Shown in pieces: positions 1 to 8,312 of a stretch of DNA of 33,945 nucleotides. Position 1 is the stretch's first letter. Each line of letters opens with the position of its first letter. Source of the stretch: CAZIRO01 sp964541595 (GTDB lineage Bacteria > Acidobacteriota > HRBIN11). Where the stretch lies: the NCBI GenBank assembly GCA_964541595.1, contig CAZIRO010000007.1:1-33945 (forward strand). The letters are read 5' to 3'. The notes under the pieces are model-generated. The model searched no databases and was not told where the DNA came from. It saw nothing but the letters and a program-made list of their open reading frames with translations. Position numbers and translations under genes: made by a program.

Positions 1-118
1 CCGGTGGCCACCGGTCTCCGGTCCCGGGTGTCGGGTCTCAGAAAGACCATCATCTCATGGGCTGGGGATAGTGCAATGACCAAATGGGTACCCACGGTGT
101 CCCATTGCCTGTCCCGAT
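1..118. repeat. Composite heptamer/inverted-repeat element, copy A (left part cut by window edge)
   Basis: This is the first visible copy of the dispersed intergenic element. It opens with the perfect palindrome CCGGTGGCCACCGG (1-14). Four heptamers of the RGGTNNC form follow (12-39), then a short hairpin of GGTCT with AGACC around 35-48. The arm then ends in the terminal repeat, which reads as the reverse complement of ATCGGGACAGGCAATGGGAC near 99-118. It stops about 12 bp short of the tgt stop codon. No coding capacity is evident. The left end lies outside the window, so total length and unit number are unknown. Confidence 0.8.
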
Positions 119-130
119 TTCAGCCGGGGC

Positions 131-1285
131 TCAGTGGTCCATTGAGCGAGCTGGGTCCTGTGTGTCACGTGTTCCGTTCCCATACCGTTCCGCATAAAAC
201 CGGTACAACGCCGGAAGGGTCCCCTCCCGGATGGCAGCATGGATCTCGTCCATCAGCCGCCGGAAGAAGTACAGATTGTGGATCGTGTTGAGTACCGTAA
301 ACGTGATTTCACGTGCCATGAACAGATGGCGCAAATATGCGCGTGAATAGCGGCGACACACCGGGCAGTCGCATGTGGGATCGGGCGGTCGCATGTCGGA
401 ACGGTACCGGCTGTTTTTGATGTGCACGGGACCGTCGCGTGTAAACAGATAACCGTTGCGCGCATGACGGGTCGGAATCACACAGTCGAACAGATCGATC
501 CCCTGCATCACGGCGTATACCACATCCTGGGGCATCCCGACGCCCATCAAGTACCGTATGTGTGTATCCGGGAGATACGATGCAGTATGTGCGATCATCT
601 CATACATGGCCGACCTGGGTTCCCCCACGGACAGCCCCCCGATGGCGTATCCGTCGAACGCCATCTCGACGATTGCCCGGGCACAGCGAGCGCGCAGGTT
701 CGGGTCCACACCTCCCTGAACGATGCCGAACAGTGCCTGATCACTGCGGGTGTGGACCTGGCGGGCGCGACGGGCCCATGCGATCGTGCGTGCGACCGCG
801 CGTTCGAGCGTGTCCGGTTCCACCGGATAGGGTGGACATTCGTCCAGTACCATGGCAATGTCCGAACCGAGGGCCACCTGGATCTCCACCACCCGTTCCG
901 GTGTCAGCGTGTGCATTGTGCCGTCCAGATGGGACCGGAATACGATACCGTCGTCCGTAATACGACGGAGCGGCGCGAGACTGAACACCTGATACCCACC
1001 GCTGTCCGTGAGGATCACCCCCGGCCAGGCCATGAATCGGTGCAGTCCGCCCATTGCACGAATGGTTGCGTGTCCCGGGCGCAGGTAGAGATGATACGTA
1101 TTCGCCAGAATCATCGTATATCCCATCTGTTCCAGCATCTCATGCGTGACCGCTTTGACTGCGCCCTGGGTGCCGACCGGTGTATAGTACGGCGTGCGGA
1201 CCACGCCGTGCGGTGTGGTGTACTCCCCGAGTCGGGCGTGACTGTGCGGGTCTGTCCGGATCACACGAAACCGGTTGCCGGTCAT
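131..1285 (-). CDS. tgt: tRNA-guanine transglycosylase (queuine/preQ1 tRNA-ribosyltransferase)
   Basis: The enzyme exchanges guanine 34 of tRNAs with GUN anticodons for a queuosine precursor base (preQ1 in bacteria). The 384-aa product has the usual length and motifs. The DSGGYQV segment carries the general acid/base Asp94. GGLSVGE lies at about 216-222. FDCVIPTRHARNG holds the nucleophile Asp267. The structural zinc site is Cys305, Cys307, Cys310 and His336. I chose the ATG at 1285 because the upstream zinc-ribbon gene ends there in an ATGA overlap. A start at 1318 would add 11 residues that look unlike the family and would overlap that gene. Coupled translation with the zinc-ribbon gene is likely. 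No queC, queD, queE, queF or queA gene is visible nearby. Identification is secure. Confidence 0.97.
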   Translation of the reverse strand: MTGNRFRVIRTDPHSHARLGEYTTPHGVVRTPYYTPVGTQGAVKAVTHEMLEQMGYTMILANTYHLYLRPGHATIRAMGGLHRFMAWPGVILTDSGGYQVFSLAPLRRITDDGIVFRSHLDGTMHTLTPERVVEIQVALGSDIAMVLDECPPYPVEPDTLERAVARTIAWARRARQVHTRSDQALFGIVQGGVDPNLRARCARAIVEMAFDGYAIGGLSVGEPRSAMYEMIAHTASYLPDTHIRYLMGVGMPQDVVYAVMQGIDLFDCVIPTRHARNGYLFTRDGPVHIKNSRYRSDMRPPDPTCDCPVCRRYSRAYLRHLFMAREITFTVLNTIHNLYFFRRLMDEIHAAIREGTLPALYRFYAERYGNGTRDTQDPARSMDH

Positions 1286-1494
1286 GGGTGTTCCCGTTCG
1301 CCGCCGCAAAATGGACACTTACGCGTGGGCTCGAATGCAGGCCACTCACTGCCACAGTGCGGACAGACGACCGTACCCTGCGTTCGGGGAATCCGTGCCC
1401 CGCAGGCGAAACAAAATCGGGCATGCGGGGGGATCGGCGTTCCGCACCGGGGACAATGGGCCGTGTCCGAGTACATTTCGTCCCGAGTGACCAT
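1282..1494 (-). CDS. Small double zinc-ribbon protein
   Basis: A 70-aa protein with four CxxC knuckles: CPRC, CFAC, CPHC and CPFC. They are arranged as two zinc ribbons in tandem, so it should bind two zinc ions. It has no signal peptide or membrane segment. Its TGA overlaps the tgt ATG (ATGA), and a promoter-like sequence lies directly upstream, so it appears to lead a two-gene operon with tgt. Tgt is itself a zinc enzyme acting on tRNA, so a nucleic-acid-binding or partner role is conceivable but is only inference. The start could be Met1 (1494) or Met7 (1476). No strong Shine-Dalgarno decides between them. Family-level function is unknown. Confidence 0.75.
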   Translation of the reverse strand: MVTRDEMYSDTAHCPRCGTPIPPHARFCFACGARIPRTQGTVVCPHCGSEWPAFEPTRKCPFCGGEREHP

Positions 1495-1521
1495 GATGTT
1501 GCCACATCACGTGGAAGCATG

Positions 1522-1550
1522 ATCCTATTCGCCTCGGCCGGATCGTGCAA
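1522..1550 (-). promoter_or_regulatory. Probable sigma70-type promoter of the zinc-ribbon/tgt pair
   Basis: On the minus strand a TTGCAC -35 box (1545-1550) is separated by exactly 17 bp from a TAGGAT -10 box (1522-1527). Transcription would begin near 1514, about 20 nt before the ATG at 1494. The -35 box lies about 18 bp from the inverted-repeat end of the adjacent composite element. Confidence 0.45.
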
Positions 1551-1551
1551 G

Positions 1552-1560
1552 GGGTCGCAT
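1552..1560. repeat. 9-bp direct repeat flanking copy B, left
   Basis: GGGTCGCAT occurs here, just outside the extended left inverted repeat of copy B. The identical 9-mer recurs just outside its right end at 1840-1848. This arrangement is what a target-site duplication would leave. Confidence 0.5.
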
Positions 1561-1567
1561 CCCTGGA

Positions 1568-1828
1568 ATCGGGACAGGCCATGGGACACCGTGGGTCCCC
1601 ATGCGGCCATGCGATGTCCCCATCCCATGGGATGCCCCGTCCCCTGTCTTCCGTCTCCCGTCCCGGATACCGGATACCTGCCACCCGACACCTGGAACCT
1701 GGGACCCGAGACCTGGGACCTGAGACCTGCCACCTGGGACCCGAGACCTGGGACCTGCCACCTGAGCCCGGTGACCACCGGCATGTCTGTGGATCCGGTG
1801 GTTCCCCTGTCCCATGGCCTGTCCCGAT
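1568..1828. repeat. Composite heptamer/inverted-repeat element, copy B (longest copy)
   Basis: This is a complete copy of about 261 bp in the divergent gap between the zinc-ribbon/tgt pair and rimO. The ends are perfect inverted repeats of 21 bp (1568-1588 and 1808-1828; core ATCGGGACAGGCCATGGGAC). The left arm runs to about 1665. The core is 15 consecutive heptamers of the form GNNACCY at 1666-1770. The right arm contains GTGGATCCGGTGG and runs to the terminal repeat. Imperfect inverted similarity extends about 9 bp further on each side, and a 9-bp direct repeat flanks the whole. It encodes nothing convincing. Open frames through it give seven-residue repeat peptides, which only reflect the 21-bp periodicity. 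Confidence 0.88.
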
Positions 1829-1839
1829 CCCAGGATCAC

Positions 1840-1848
1840 GGGTCGCAT
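1840..1848. repeat. 9-bp direct repeat flanking copy B, right
   Basis: Exact second copy of the 9-mer GGGTCGCAT found at 1552-1560. The pair brackets copy B. It also overlaps the place where a rimO promoter would be expected; a weak TAGAAT lies at 1866-1871 without a good -35. Confidence 0.5.
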
Positions 1849-1914
1849 TTCATCTGCCGGAAGCATAGAATAAGAGACGAGTGACGAAAAACTGTCGCGT
1901 GTGGGAGATACACG

Positions 1915-3303
1915 GTGACGATGGAACGGGAACGCGTACGTGTGGGGCTGATCAGTCTCGGATGCGCCAAAAATCTGGTGGACAGTGAAGCCATGCTCGG
2001 CGCACTGCGCCGGGCGGGTGTGGATATCACGTCCGATCCCGAACAGGCAGATGTGCTCATCATCAACACGTGCGGGTTTATCACACCGGCCAAACGGGAG
2101 AGTATCGACACGATTCTGGAAATGGCACGTTACAAGCAGATGGGCCGGTGCAGAAAGCTCGTCGTCACCGGATGTCTCGCCCAGCGGTATCATCGGGATC
2201 TCGTGCGTCTGATTCCGGAGGTCGATGTCTGGCTCGGGATCGACGACGTGGAACGGATCGTCACCGCCTGTCTTGACCCGGACTTCCGGGGCGACCGTGT
2301 ATCATCCGTCCAACCCGTATGGATATACGACCTGCAGATGCCGCGCGTCCGCACGACCCCTGCGCATTTTGCGTATGTCAAAATTGCCGAAGGGTGCAAT
2401 CACACCTGTACGTTCTGTGCAATTCCACGGATTCGTGGCCGGTACCGCAGCCGGACGGTGGAATCCATTGTGGCCGAGGTCCGGCAACTCGTTGCGGACG
2501 GTGTACGGGAGGTGATCCTCATCTCCCAGGACACCACATATTACGGAATCGATCTCGGTCTGCGGGACGGACTCTTGCGTCTGCTGGACGCACTGCATGC
2601 GATCCCCGAACTGCGCTGGATCCGGTTGCTGTATCTGTATCCGGACACGCTCCCGCGCGATTTTCCGCGTCGATTTGCCGATTTTCCGAAACTGTGCCGG
2701 TACCTGGACCTGCCGTTTCAGCACAGCCATCCGGACATTCTGCGGGCCATGCGGCGGCGGGGGTCCCGCGCGCACTATCTGGACCTGCTCCACGCATACC
2801 GCACGGCCGTGCCGGATATTGTCATCCGCACGACGTTCATTGTGGGGTTCCCGGGCGAGACCGACGCGCATTTTGCCGACCTGCTGGAGTTTATCGATCA
2901 GGCCGAATTCGACCATGTCGGTGTATTCGTCTATTCTGATGAGGAAGACACACCCGCGCATGGTCTGCAGCCGAAGGTACCGCTGCGGGTTGCCCGGATG
3001 CGGCGTCGACGACTGCTCGAAGCGCAGCAGCAGGTACTCCTTCGCAAACGTACACGATGGGAGGGACGCACCGTCGATGTCGTTCTGGACGCGTGGGTCC
3101 CGCAATCGGCATCCCCCTGGCGATATCGGGGCCGGCACTACGGGCAGGCGCCCGATGTGGACGGAGTGGTGTGGGTATCGGCCGATCGGCCGCTCACGGT
3201 CGGCACATGGGTCCGGGCGACGATTCACACCATGCGTCTGTACGATCTGGATGCGACCGTATCGGAGGAGGTGCATATTGTTTCGCAGCCCCGGTGCTCC
3301 TGA
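1915..3303 (+). CDS. rimO: Ribosomal protein uS12 methylthiotransferase RimO
   Basis: A radical-SAM enzyme that methylthiolates the conserved aspartate of ribosomal protein uS12, using two 4Fe-4S clusters. The 462-aa product starts with the RimO-type LGCAKNLVDSE motif. Its N-terminal cluster cysteines are Cys17, Cys53 and Cys87. The radical-SAM CxxxCxxC triad is Cys161, Cys165 and Cys168. A C-terminal TRAM-like region follows from about 390. The motif LGCAKNLVDSE favours RimO over its paralogue MiaB. The GTG at 1915 is preferred because GGGAG at 1903-1907 is 7 nt away; the ATG at 1921 would be 13 nt away. It is the first gene of a nine-gene plus-strand run, and its end contains the ribosome-binding site of the next gene. 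Confidence 0.96.
   Translation: MTMERERVRVGLISLGCAKNLVDSEAMLGALRRAGVDITSDPEQADVLIINTCGFITPAKRESIDTILEMARYKQMGRCRKLVVTGCLAQRYHRDLVRLIPEVDVWLGIDDVERIVTACLDPDFRGDRVSSVQPVWIYDLQMPRVRTTPAHFAYVKIAEGCNHTCTFCAIPRIRGRYRSRTVESIVAEVRQLVADGVREVILISQDTTYYGIDLGLRDGLLRLLDALHAIPELRWIRLLYLYPDTLPRDFPRRFADFPKLCRYLDLPFQHSHPDILRAMRRRGSRAHYLDLLHAYRTAVPDIVIRTTFIVGFPGETDAHFADLLEFIDQAEFDHVGVFVYSDEEDTPAHGLQPKVPLRVARMRRRRLLEAQQQVLLRKRTRWEGRTVDVVLDAWVPQSASPWRYRGRHYGQAPDVDGVVWVSADRPLTVGTWVRATIHTMRLYDLDATVSEEVHIVSQPRCS
3264..3271 (+). promoter_or_regulatory. Strong Shine-Dalgarno inside the end of rimO, setting a TTG start
   Basis: GGAGGAGG sits 6 nt before the TTG at 3278, in the metallophosphoesterase frame and still inside rimO. 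No in-frame ATG lies at a suitable distance. The next in-frame ATG (3335) is preceded only by GGGAG at less than ideal spacing. This supports a TTG start and translational coupling to rimO. Confidence 0.65.
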
Positions 3304-4309
3304 CCGCGTATGGACATCGATATGGCAATGGGAGATGTGGCGGTTCCTGGTATACGTCTATCGCGGACGCTCCGCCTATCCGCTGATCGTGACGACGCTC
3401 CATGTGGAAGAACCTTCGGTACCCGCGCATACCCCACCCATGCGTTTCGCGTTTGCCACGGATCTGCATATGCGGGGACACTGGGTCGAACCGCTGTGGG
3501 CGCGGTTTATCGCACGCCAGCGTGTCCAGATGTGTCTGCTCGGGGGGGATTTCCAGCCAGAAGGACGACGGGACCCACTGGCCGTGCATACGGGCAGGTT
3601 TTTTGCCGAATTACGTCGACACTGTCCGGAACTGCCGATCCTGGCCGTCCTGGGGAATCACGATCGCGGATTCGTCCTGCACCAGCTGGAACGGTACGGT
3701 GTGCGGGTACTGCTCGACGAAGTCGCCACGCTGACGGTTGCGCCGGCTCTGCGGGTCGGCATTATCGGTGTCCGCGATCCGCACAAATCTTTTCCCCGGT
3801 GGGAACGCATTGAAACGCAATTGGCCGCGCATCCGGACGTGCGGTTCTGGATCGTCCTGGCGCACTCTCCGGACGTCCTGTTGCATATTCCACCCACGGC
3901 ACCTTCGATGCATATGATTCTCGCGGGACACACGCACGGGGGGCAGATCTGTTACGCCCCGAATCGCCCCATCTGGCACAATACCCGGGTGCATCGTCGG
4001 TTTGCCGGGGGGTTGACAACCTATCGGGCAGCCTGGGTGTATACGAGTCGGGGTCTCGGATACACGCTGGCGCCGATTCGGATCATGTGTCCGCCGGAGA
4101 TCGTACTCTGTCAGGTCGTACCCGGTGCGGAACGGCGGGTGTACCTGCGAGAGGACCGGTTTCTCATGGACCCCACAGCGGTTCGCTGGTTGGGCGTACG
4201 GCGTCAGGAGATCCGTCGCAACGGGCCGTCGCTATCCGTAGAACGCACCCGGATCGGACGGTGGCACCTGTCTCGACGAATTCGTAAAATGTTGCCGAGG
4301 AGATCATAA
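3278..4309 (+). CDS. Calcineurin-like metallophosphoesterase (YkuE-type)
   Basis: A dinuclear-metal phosphoesterase of the calcineurin fold. All metal-ligand blocks are present in order: TDLHM (DxH), LGGDF (GD), LGNHD (GNHD), LAHSPD, and GHTHGGQI (GHxH). With the TTG start at 3278 the product is 343 aa and overlaps rimO by 26 nt. With the ATG at 3335 it would be 324 aa. The open frame extends far upstream into rimO, but that part is a shadow. The N-terminus lacks a convincing transmembrane helix, unlike many YkuE relatives, so it is probably cytoplasmic or peripheral. The TAA stop overlaps the ctpA ATG (TAATG). The substrate cannot be deduced. Its position before envelope genes fits the YkuE/LpxH-like phosphoesterases that act on lipids, but that is inference. 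Confidence 0.9.
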   Translation: MFRSPGAPDRVWTSIWQWEMWRFLVYVYRGRSAYPLIVTTLHVEEPSVPAHTPPMRFAFATDLHMRGHWVEPLWARFIARQRVQMCLLGGDFQPEGRRDPLAVHTGRFFAELRRHCPELPILAVLGNHDRGFVLHQLERYGVRVLLDEVATLTVAPALRVGIIGVRDPHKSFPRWERIETQLAAHPDVRFWIVLAHSPDVLLHIPPTAPSMHMILAGHTHGGQICYAPNRPIWHNTRVHRRFAGGLTTYRAAWVYTSRGLGYTLAPIRIMCPPEIVLCQVVPGAERRVYLREDRFLMDPTAVRWLGVRRQEIRRNGPSLSVERTRIGRWHLSRRIRKMLPRRS

Positions 4310-5931
4310 TGCGCGGAAAACGTCGGTTTCGCGGTCTGCTGCTCGGGCTCGGATTCGTTGCCGTGCTTGCACTGGGATCACTCGCGGGGGAACGTGCGTT
4401 TCGTAATCCCATGGACCGTCTGATCGAAGAGATCGGCCACGTGGTATACGCCGTTGAAACGAGTATCGGTGATCGGATCGATGCCAATGACCTGTTGAAA
4501 GGGGCCATCATCGGAATGTTGCAGAATCTGGACCCGCACTCGAGTTTTATGGACGAAAAGGCCTACGCCCGCATGCTGGAGGAACAAAAGGGGTCTTTTT
4601 ACGGGATCGGGATCAGTATCCAGATGGTGGACGGGCGATTGACCGTGATCGCACCGATCCCGGGCACGCCCGGGCATCGCGCCGGATTGCGGACGGGCGA
4701 TGTGATCGCCGCGATCAACGGGGAACCCACCGAAGGCCAGTCGATCGATGCACTCGTGCGAAAACTGCGGGGGCCAAGAAACACCAGGGTGGTCCTGACC
4801 ATCGAACGTGCGGGATACCCGCAACCGTTTGAGGTGGAAATCGTCCGGGATGAAATCCCGCTCGTGAGTGTCGTGAATGCGTTTGTGGACGATGGGGTCG
4901 GCTATATCCGGTTACGGAATTTCGGTGAACGCACTTATGGGGAGGTCCGGTCGTATTTACAGCGAATGCAGCGTGCATCGATCCGGGGGTTGATCCTGGA
5001 TCTGCGGGGAAACTCCGGCGGACTCCTCGAACAGGCGGTCCAGGTTGCCGATCTGTTTTTACCCAAGGGGTTGACCATTGTCACGATCCGGGGACGTGTG
5101 GTGCGTCCCCCGATCGAATACCGCAGCGAGCGTGCCGAACCGTACGAGGACTTCCCGATGGTCGTCCTGGTCGATCGGGGAACGGCGAGCGCATCGGAAA
5201 TCGTGGCGGGTGCCATTCAGGATCACGATCGGGGACTGATCGTCGGTGAACCCACCTGGGGAAAGGGACTGGTACAGACGTTATACCCCCTGAGTTTTCA
5301 AACGGCGGTGGCAATCACGACGGCGCGGTATTACACGCCCTCCGGGCGGCTGATCCAGCGGCCGTACGCGTCCTATTTTGAATACTTTTTCCCGGACATC
5401 CAGGCCAATCACATGCGGCAGCGGCAGGCCTATGCGACCGACCTGGGCCGTGAGGTGCTCGGAGAGGGCGGCATCCAGCCGGATGTCGTGGTCGAGGGGT
5501 TTACATACCCGGACGTCTTGCAATCGATCCTGTCCGCGGACCGATACGTGTTCCTCAAGTTCTCGCGTCGGTTCGCCCCCGTCGAAAAGGCCGCCGAAGA
5601 ACGCGCGCATCACTCCACCCGTCGATTGCTCTCGCGCGATTTTGCCGTCGACGATGCGATGCTCAACGAGTTCCTGGAGTTTCTCAAAACGCAGGGGATG
5701 CGTGTCGATCTCGCCGCGTTCGACGCGCATCGGGACGAGATCCGCCGGGTTCTCCGGCGCGAACTGCTGGATGCACTCTGGGGAGAGAGTGTGGGGTATC
5801 GGTACTTTCTCACATTCGATCCGCAGTACAGGGCCGCGCGTGCACATATTCCAGACGCGGCACGGATGTGGCAGCAGCGGCTGGCGCGCATGACGCCAAC
5901 CGAACGGTCCGCAGCGGGAACGCCGGAATAA
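4309..5931 (+). CDS. ctpA: S41-family C-terminal processing peptidase
   Basis: A tail-specific serine protease of the envelope. It has an N-terminal signal or anchor helix (residues 8-27). A PDZ domain at about 95-180 contains GSFYGIGISIQ and the AGLRTGDVIAAINGEP turn. The S41 domain carries catalytic Ser296 (in ASASEIVAG) and Lys319 (in WGKGLVQ). A helical C-terminal extension from about 390 to 540, rich in charged residues, follows and is longer than in minimal CtpA. The ATG overlaps the preceding stop codon. Family members degrade or process periplasmic proteins, including peptidoglycan hydrolases, so placement before the mre/PBP2/rodA genes suits a role in wall remodelling. That role is inferred. 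Confidence 0.95.
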   Translation: MRGKRRFRGLLLGLGFVAVLALGSLAGERAFRNPMDRLIEEIGHVVYAVETSIGDRIDANDLLKGAIIGMLQNLDPHSSFMDEKAYARMLEEQKGSFYGIGISIQMVDGRLTVIAPIPGTPGHRAGLRTGDVIAAINGEPTEGQSIDALVRKLRGPRNTRVVLTIERAGYPQPFEVEIVRDEIPLVSVVNAFVDDGVGYIRLRNFGERTYGEVRSYLQRMQRASIRGLILDLRGNSGGLLEQAVQVADLFLPKGLTIVTIRGRVVRPPIEYRSERAEPYEDFPMVVLVDRGTASASEIVAGAIQDHDRGLIVGEPTWGKGLVQTLYPLSFQTAVAITTARYYTPSGRLIQRPYASYFEYFFPDIQANHMRQRQAYATDLGREVLGEGGIQPDVVVEGFTYPDVLQSILSADRYVFLKFSRRFAPVEKAAEERAHHSTRRLLSRDFAVDDAMLNEFLEFLKTQGMRVDLAAFDAHRDEIRRVLRRELLDALWGESVGYRYFLTFDPQYRAARAHIPDAARMWQQRLARMTPTERSAAGTPE

Positions 5932-5971
5932 ATCTGCAACCCCCCGGGCAGGGCCTGGACTGAGGTCGGCC

Positions 5972-7225
5972 ATGGCGCGGAAATCGGTATCGACGACGTA
6001 TGTGGAATGGTTGACCATCCCGATTTCCTGGATCATCGGATTTGCCCTGGTGATCCTGATCGGCGCCGGAGCGTTTGTTTATCTGCGATGGGTGCGGCCA
6101 TACGTCCAGCAGCAACCCACGATCGAAGACATCGTACCGCAACCGGAAGCGGCGACGTTTTCCCGTATCGAGGGGCGCGTGGAAGTGAAACGCAGCGGAG
6201 AGTATCTGTACCGACCGGCGGATTTTCGTATGCAACTCCGGGAAAACGATCTCATCCGTACGGGTCCGAACGGTCTGGCCGAGATCATCTGTCCGAACGG
6301 CACCCGCATCCGGGTCAATCCGGACACACTGTTGCGCCTGGAATGCACACAGCAACGAAAACGTCCGCAGATCGCCCGGATCGAGATCGGCGCGGTTCAG
6401 GTCGAAGTCAGCCACGAGGACGCCCTGGTCACCACCCAGACCGATGTCCGGGCACATTTGCAACCGGAAACGATCGCACAGATCCGATTGCGCGGTGAGG
6501 ACATGCGCTCGTTCGTTGAGGTGGAACGGGGCCGTGCACTGGTACAGTCCCGAACGGAACAGGTCGAGGTCGGTACCGGTGAAGGTGCGGCCATCGAGGC
6601 GGGCGGCGCCATCGAGAAACACAAATTGCTGGAAGCACCGATGGTACGGTATCCGGGACGACGGCAGATCATTCCGGTCCAGCCGGGAGAATATTCTTCC
6701 GTTCGTCTGGAATGGTCCGGAGTTCCGGAGGCTGTTGCATATCGGGTGGAGATCGACGACCTTCCGGATATGGCGCATCCGATGCGGTGGGTGATCCCGC
6801 GTACGTACGCCGTCGTGGAGATTCCCAACCGGTTTATCGGTGTATGGTACTTCTGGCGGGTGCGTGCGATCGATAGTCTCGGTGTGCTGGGCCATCCGTC
6901 CGAAGTGCGATCGTTTATGCTGGCCAGAGACGTGTCCCGTCTGCAGACCATCCGGTGCGATTTCCAGGCGCGTCAGCATATGACGTTCTCTTCATTTGTC
7001 ATTATCGTGGGACGTGCCCACCCGGGTTGTATCGTGCGGATCGGGGACGAACTGGTGAAAATCCAGTCGAGTGGGAAGTTCAGGTTTTTCTATAAGGTCA
7101 AGAAAATGGGTGTCACCCGGGAAACTGTCCGTGTGGAAAACCCGCAGGGGGAGGTGACCCTGTGGACCATGGAGGTCCGGGTGACGGAAGAGGGTATACG
7201 CGTCCGGTTTTATCCGAAATCCTGA
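5972..7225 (+). CDS. Membrane-anchored FecR-domain protein
   Basis: A 417-aa protein of unknown function. A single transmembrane helix (about 17-38) puts the rest outside the cytoplasmic membrane. A FecR domain follows at about 65-150 (FSRIEGRVEVKR, then LRENDLIRTGPNGLAEI). A fibronectin-III-like segment lies around 245-325 (RLEWSGVPEAVAYRVEI, then YFWRVRAIDS). The C-terminus resembles the beta-sandwich repeat with GRAHPGCIVRIG and a following SSGKFRFFYKV strand. GAGG lies about 8 nt before the ATG. This is not a classical FecR sigma regulator: there is no sigma factor or TonB receptor nearby. Its location between ctpA and mreB suggests an envelope or wall-associated role, which is inference. 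Confidence 0.85.
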   Translation: MARKSVSTTYVEWLTIPISWIIGFALVILIGAGAFVYLRWVRPYVQQQPTIEDIVPQPEAATFSRIEGRVEVKRSGEYLYRPADFRMQLRENDLIRTGPNGLAEIICPNGTRIRVNPDTLLRLECTQQRKRPQIARIEIGAVQVEVSHEDALVTTQTDVRAHLQPETIAQIRLRGEDMRSFVEVERGRALVQSRTEQVEVGTGEGAAIEAGGAIEKHKLLEAPMVRYPGRRQIIPVQPGEYSSVRLEWSGVPEAVAYRVEIDDLPDMAHPMRWVIPRTYAVVEIPNRFIGVWYFWRVRAIDSLGVLGHPSEVRSFMLARDVSRLQTIRCDFQARQHMTFSSFVIIVGRAHPGCIVRIGDELVKIQSSGKFRFFYKVKKMGVTRETVRVENPQGEVTLWTMEVRVTEEGIRVRFYPKS

Positions 7226-7289
7226 CCGGTGGTGTGATCTGAAAGGTATCCATTCGGAACGGCATTCTGCTATAGGGAGTGGAAAGTTC

Positions 7290-8309
7290 ATGCGATGGGT
7301 TCGTTGGTTGTCCAGCGATCTGGGGGTCGATCTGGGTACCGCCAATACCGTCGTGGTCTCGCGCAACGGGGGCATCATCCTGAACGAACCGTCGATCGTC
7401 GCAGTCAACACACGTACGGGTCGAATCGAGGCGATCGGCAACCGCGCCAAGGAAATGCTCGGCAAAACGCCATTGAATATCGAGGCCATTCGTCCCCTGC
7501 GCGATGGCGTGATCGCCGATTTTGATATCACCGAACACATGCTGAAGTACTTCATTCGCCAGGCGATGAATCATCGGCGATTTTTCCGACCGCGCATTGT
7601 CATCGGAGTGCCGTCGGGCATTACCCAGGTCGAGCGGCGTGCCGTACGGCAGGCGGCGATCAATGCGAACGCTGCGGAAGTGTATCTTGTGGACGAACCG
7701 ATGGCGGCGGCCATCGGTGCCGGTCTGCCCATTCATGAACCGTCCGGCAATATGATCGTCGATATCGGCGGCGGTACCACGGATGTCGCGGTGATCTCGC
7801 TGTCCGGCATTGTGTACAGCAAATCGATCCGCATTGCCGGCAATGAAATGGATGAAGCCATCATCATGTACGTCAAGCGGAAGTATAACCTCCTCATTGG
7901 CGAACGCACTGCCGAGCAGATCAAGATCGAACTCGGTTCGGCCGCACCGAAAGACGAAGAACGCAGCATGGAGATCAAGGGCCGCTGCCTCATCGAGGGG
8001 ATCCCGCGTACGATCATCCTCCGTTCCGAGGAAGTCCGCGAGGCCCTGGCGGATACGGTCAATGCAATCGTCGATCTCGTGCGCGAGGCACTGGAACGTA
8101 CACCGCCAGAACTGGCGGCGGACATCGTCGACCGGGGGATCGTGTTAACGGGTGGCGGTGCATTGCTGGACAAGCTGGATGTGCGGTTGCGGGATGAAAC
8201 CGGATTACCGGTAACGATTGCGGAAGATCCGCTGCTCTCCGTCGCGTACGGCGTTCAGAAGATGCTGGACAATATGGAACTGCTCCGTCAGATCGCGGCA
8301 TCGGCGTGA
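7290..8309 (+). CDS. mreB: Rod-shape-determining actin homologue MreB
   Basis: Bacterial actin that forms membrane-associated filaments and directs lateral cell-wall synthesis. The 339-aa length is typical. Visible actin-superfamily motifs are phosphate-1 (GVDLGTANT), phosphate-2 (DIGGGTTDVAVISLSG), the VGVPSGIT-like strand (here VIGVPSGIT), and the adenosine motif (VLTGGGALL). GGGAGTGG lies upstream of the ATG at suitable spacing. A TGCTATAGG sequence at 7268-7276 resembles an extended -10 box but lacks a -35, so I do not call a promoter there. The gene is followed after 3 nt by mreC. Confidence 0.98.
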   Translation: MRWVRWLSSDLGVDLGTANTVVVSRNGGIILNEPSIVAVNTRTGRIEAIGNRAKEMLGKTPLNIEAIRPLRDGVIADFDITEHMLKYFIRQAMNHRRFFRPRIVIGVPSGITQVERRAVRQAAINANAAEVYLVDEPMAAAIGAGLPIHEPSGNMIVDIGGGTTDVAVISLSGIVYSKSIRIAGNEMDEAIIMYVKRKYNLLIGERTAEQIKIELGSAAPKDEERSMEIKGRCLIEGIPRTIILRSEEVREALADTVNAIVDLVREALERTPPELAADIVDRGIVLTGGGALLDKLDVRLRDETGLPVTIAEDPLLSVAYGVQKMLDNMELLRQIAASA

Positions 8310-8312
8310 TCC

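Noticed and set aside
1666..1770. Heptamer array as a CRISPR array
   Set aside because: The unit is 7 bp, head-to-tail without spacers, and no cas genes are in the window.
1525..2193. Open frames through the heptamer repeats giving peptides with repeating SQVSG-like units (also 1140-1784, 18984-19517, 33273-33941)
   Set aside because: The repeating peptide follows from a 7-bp unit read in triplets (21 bp is 7 codons). The frames lack ribosome sites and cross the inverted-repeat ends.
2597..3277. Long N-terminal extension of the metallophosphoesterase frame
   Set aside because: It overlaps the conserved radical-SAM and TRAM regions of rimO and has no family resemblance.
7268..7276. Extended -10 box (TGCTATAGG) before mreB
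   Set aside because: No -35 partner, and its start point would fall inside or just past the ribosome-binding site.
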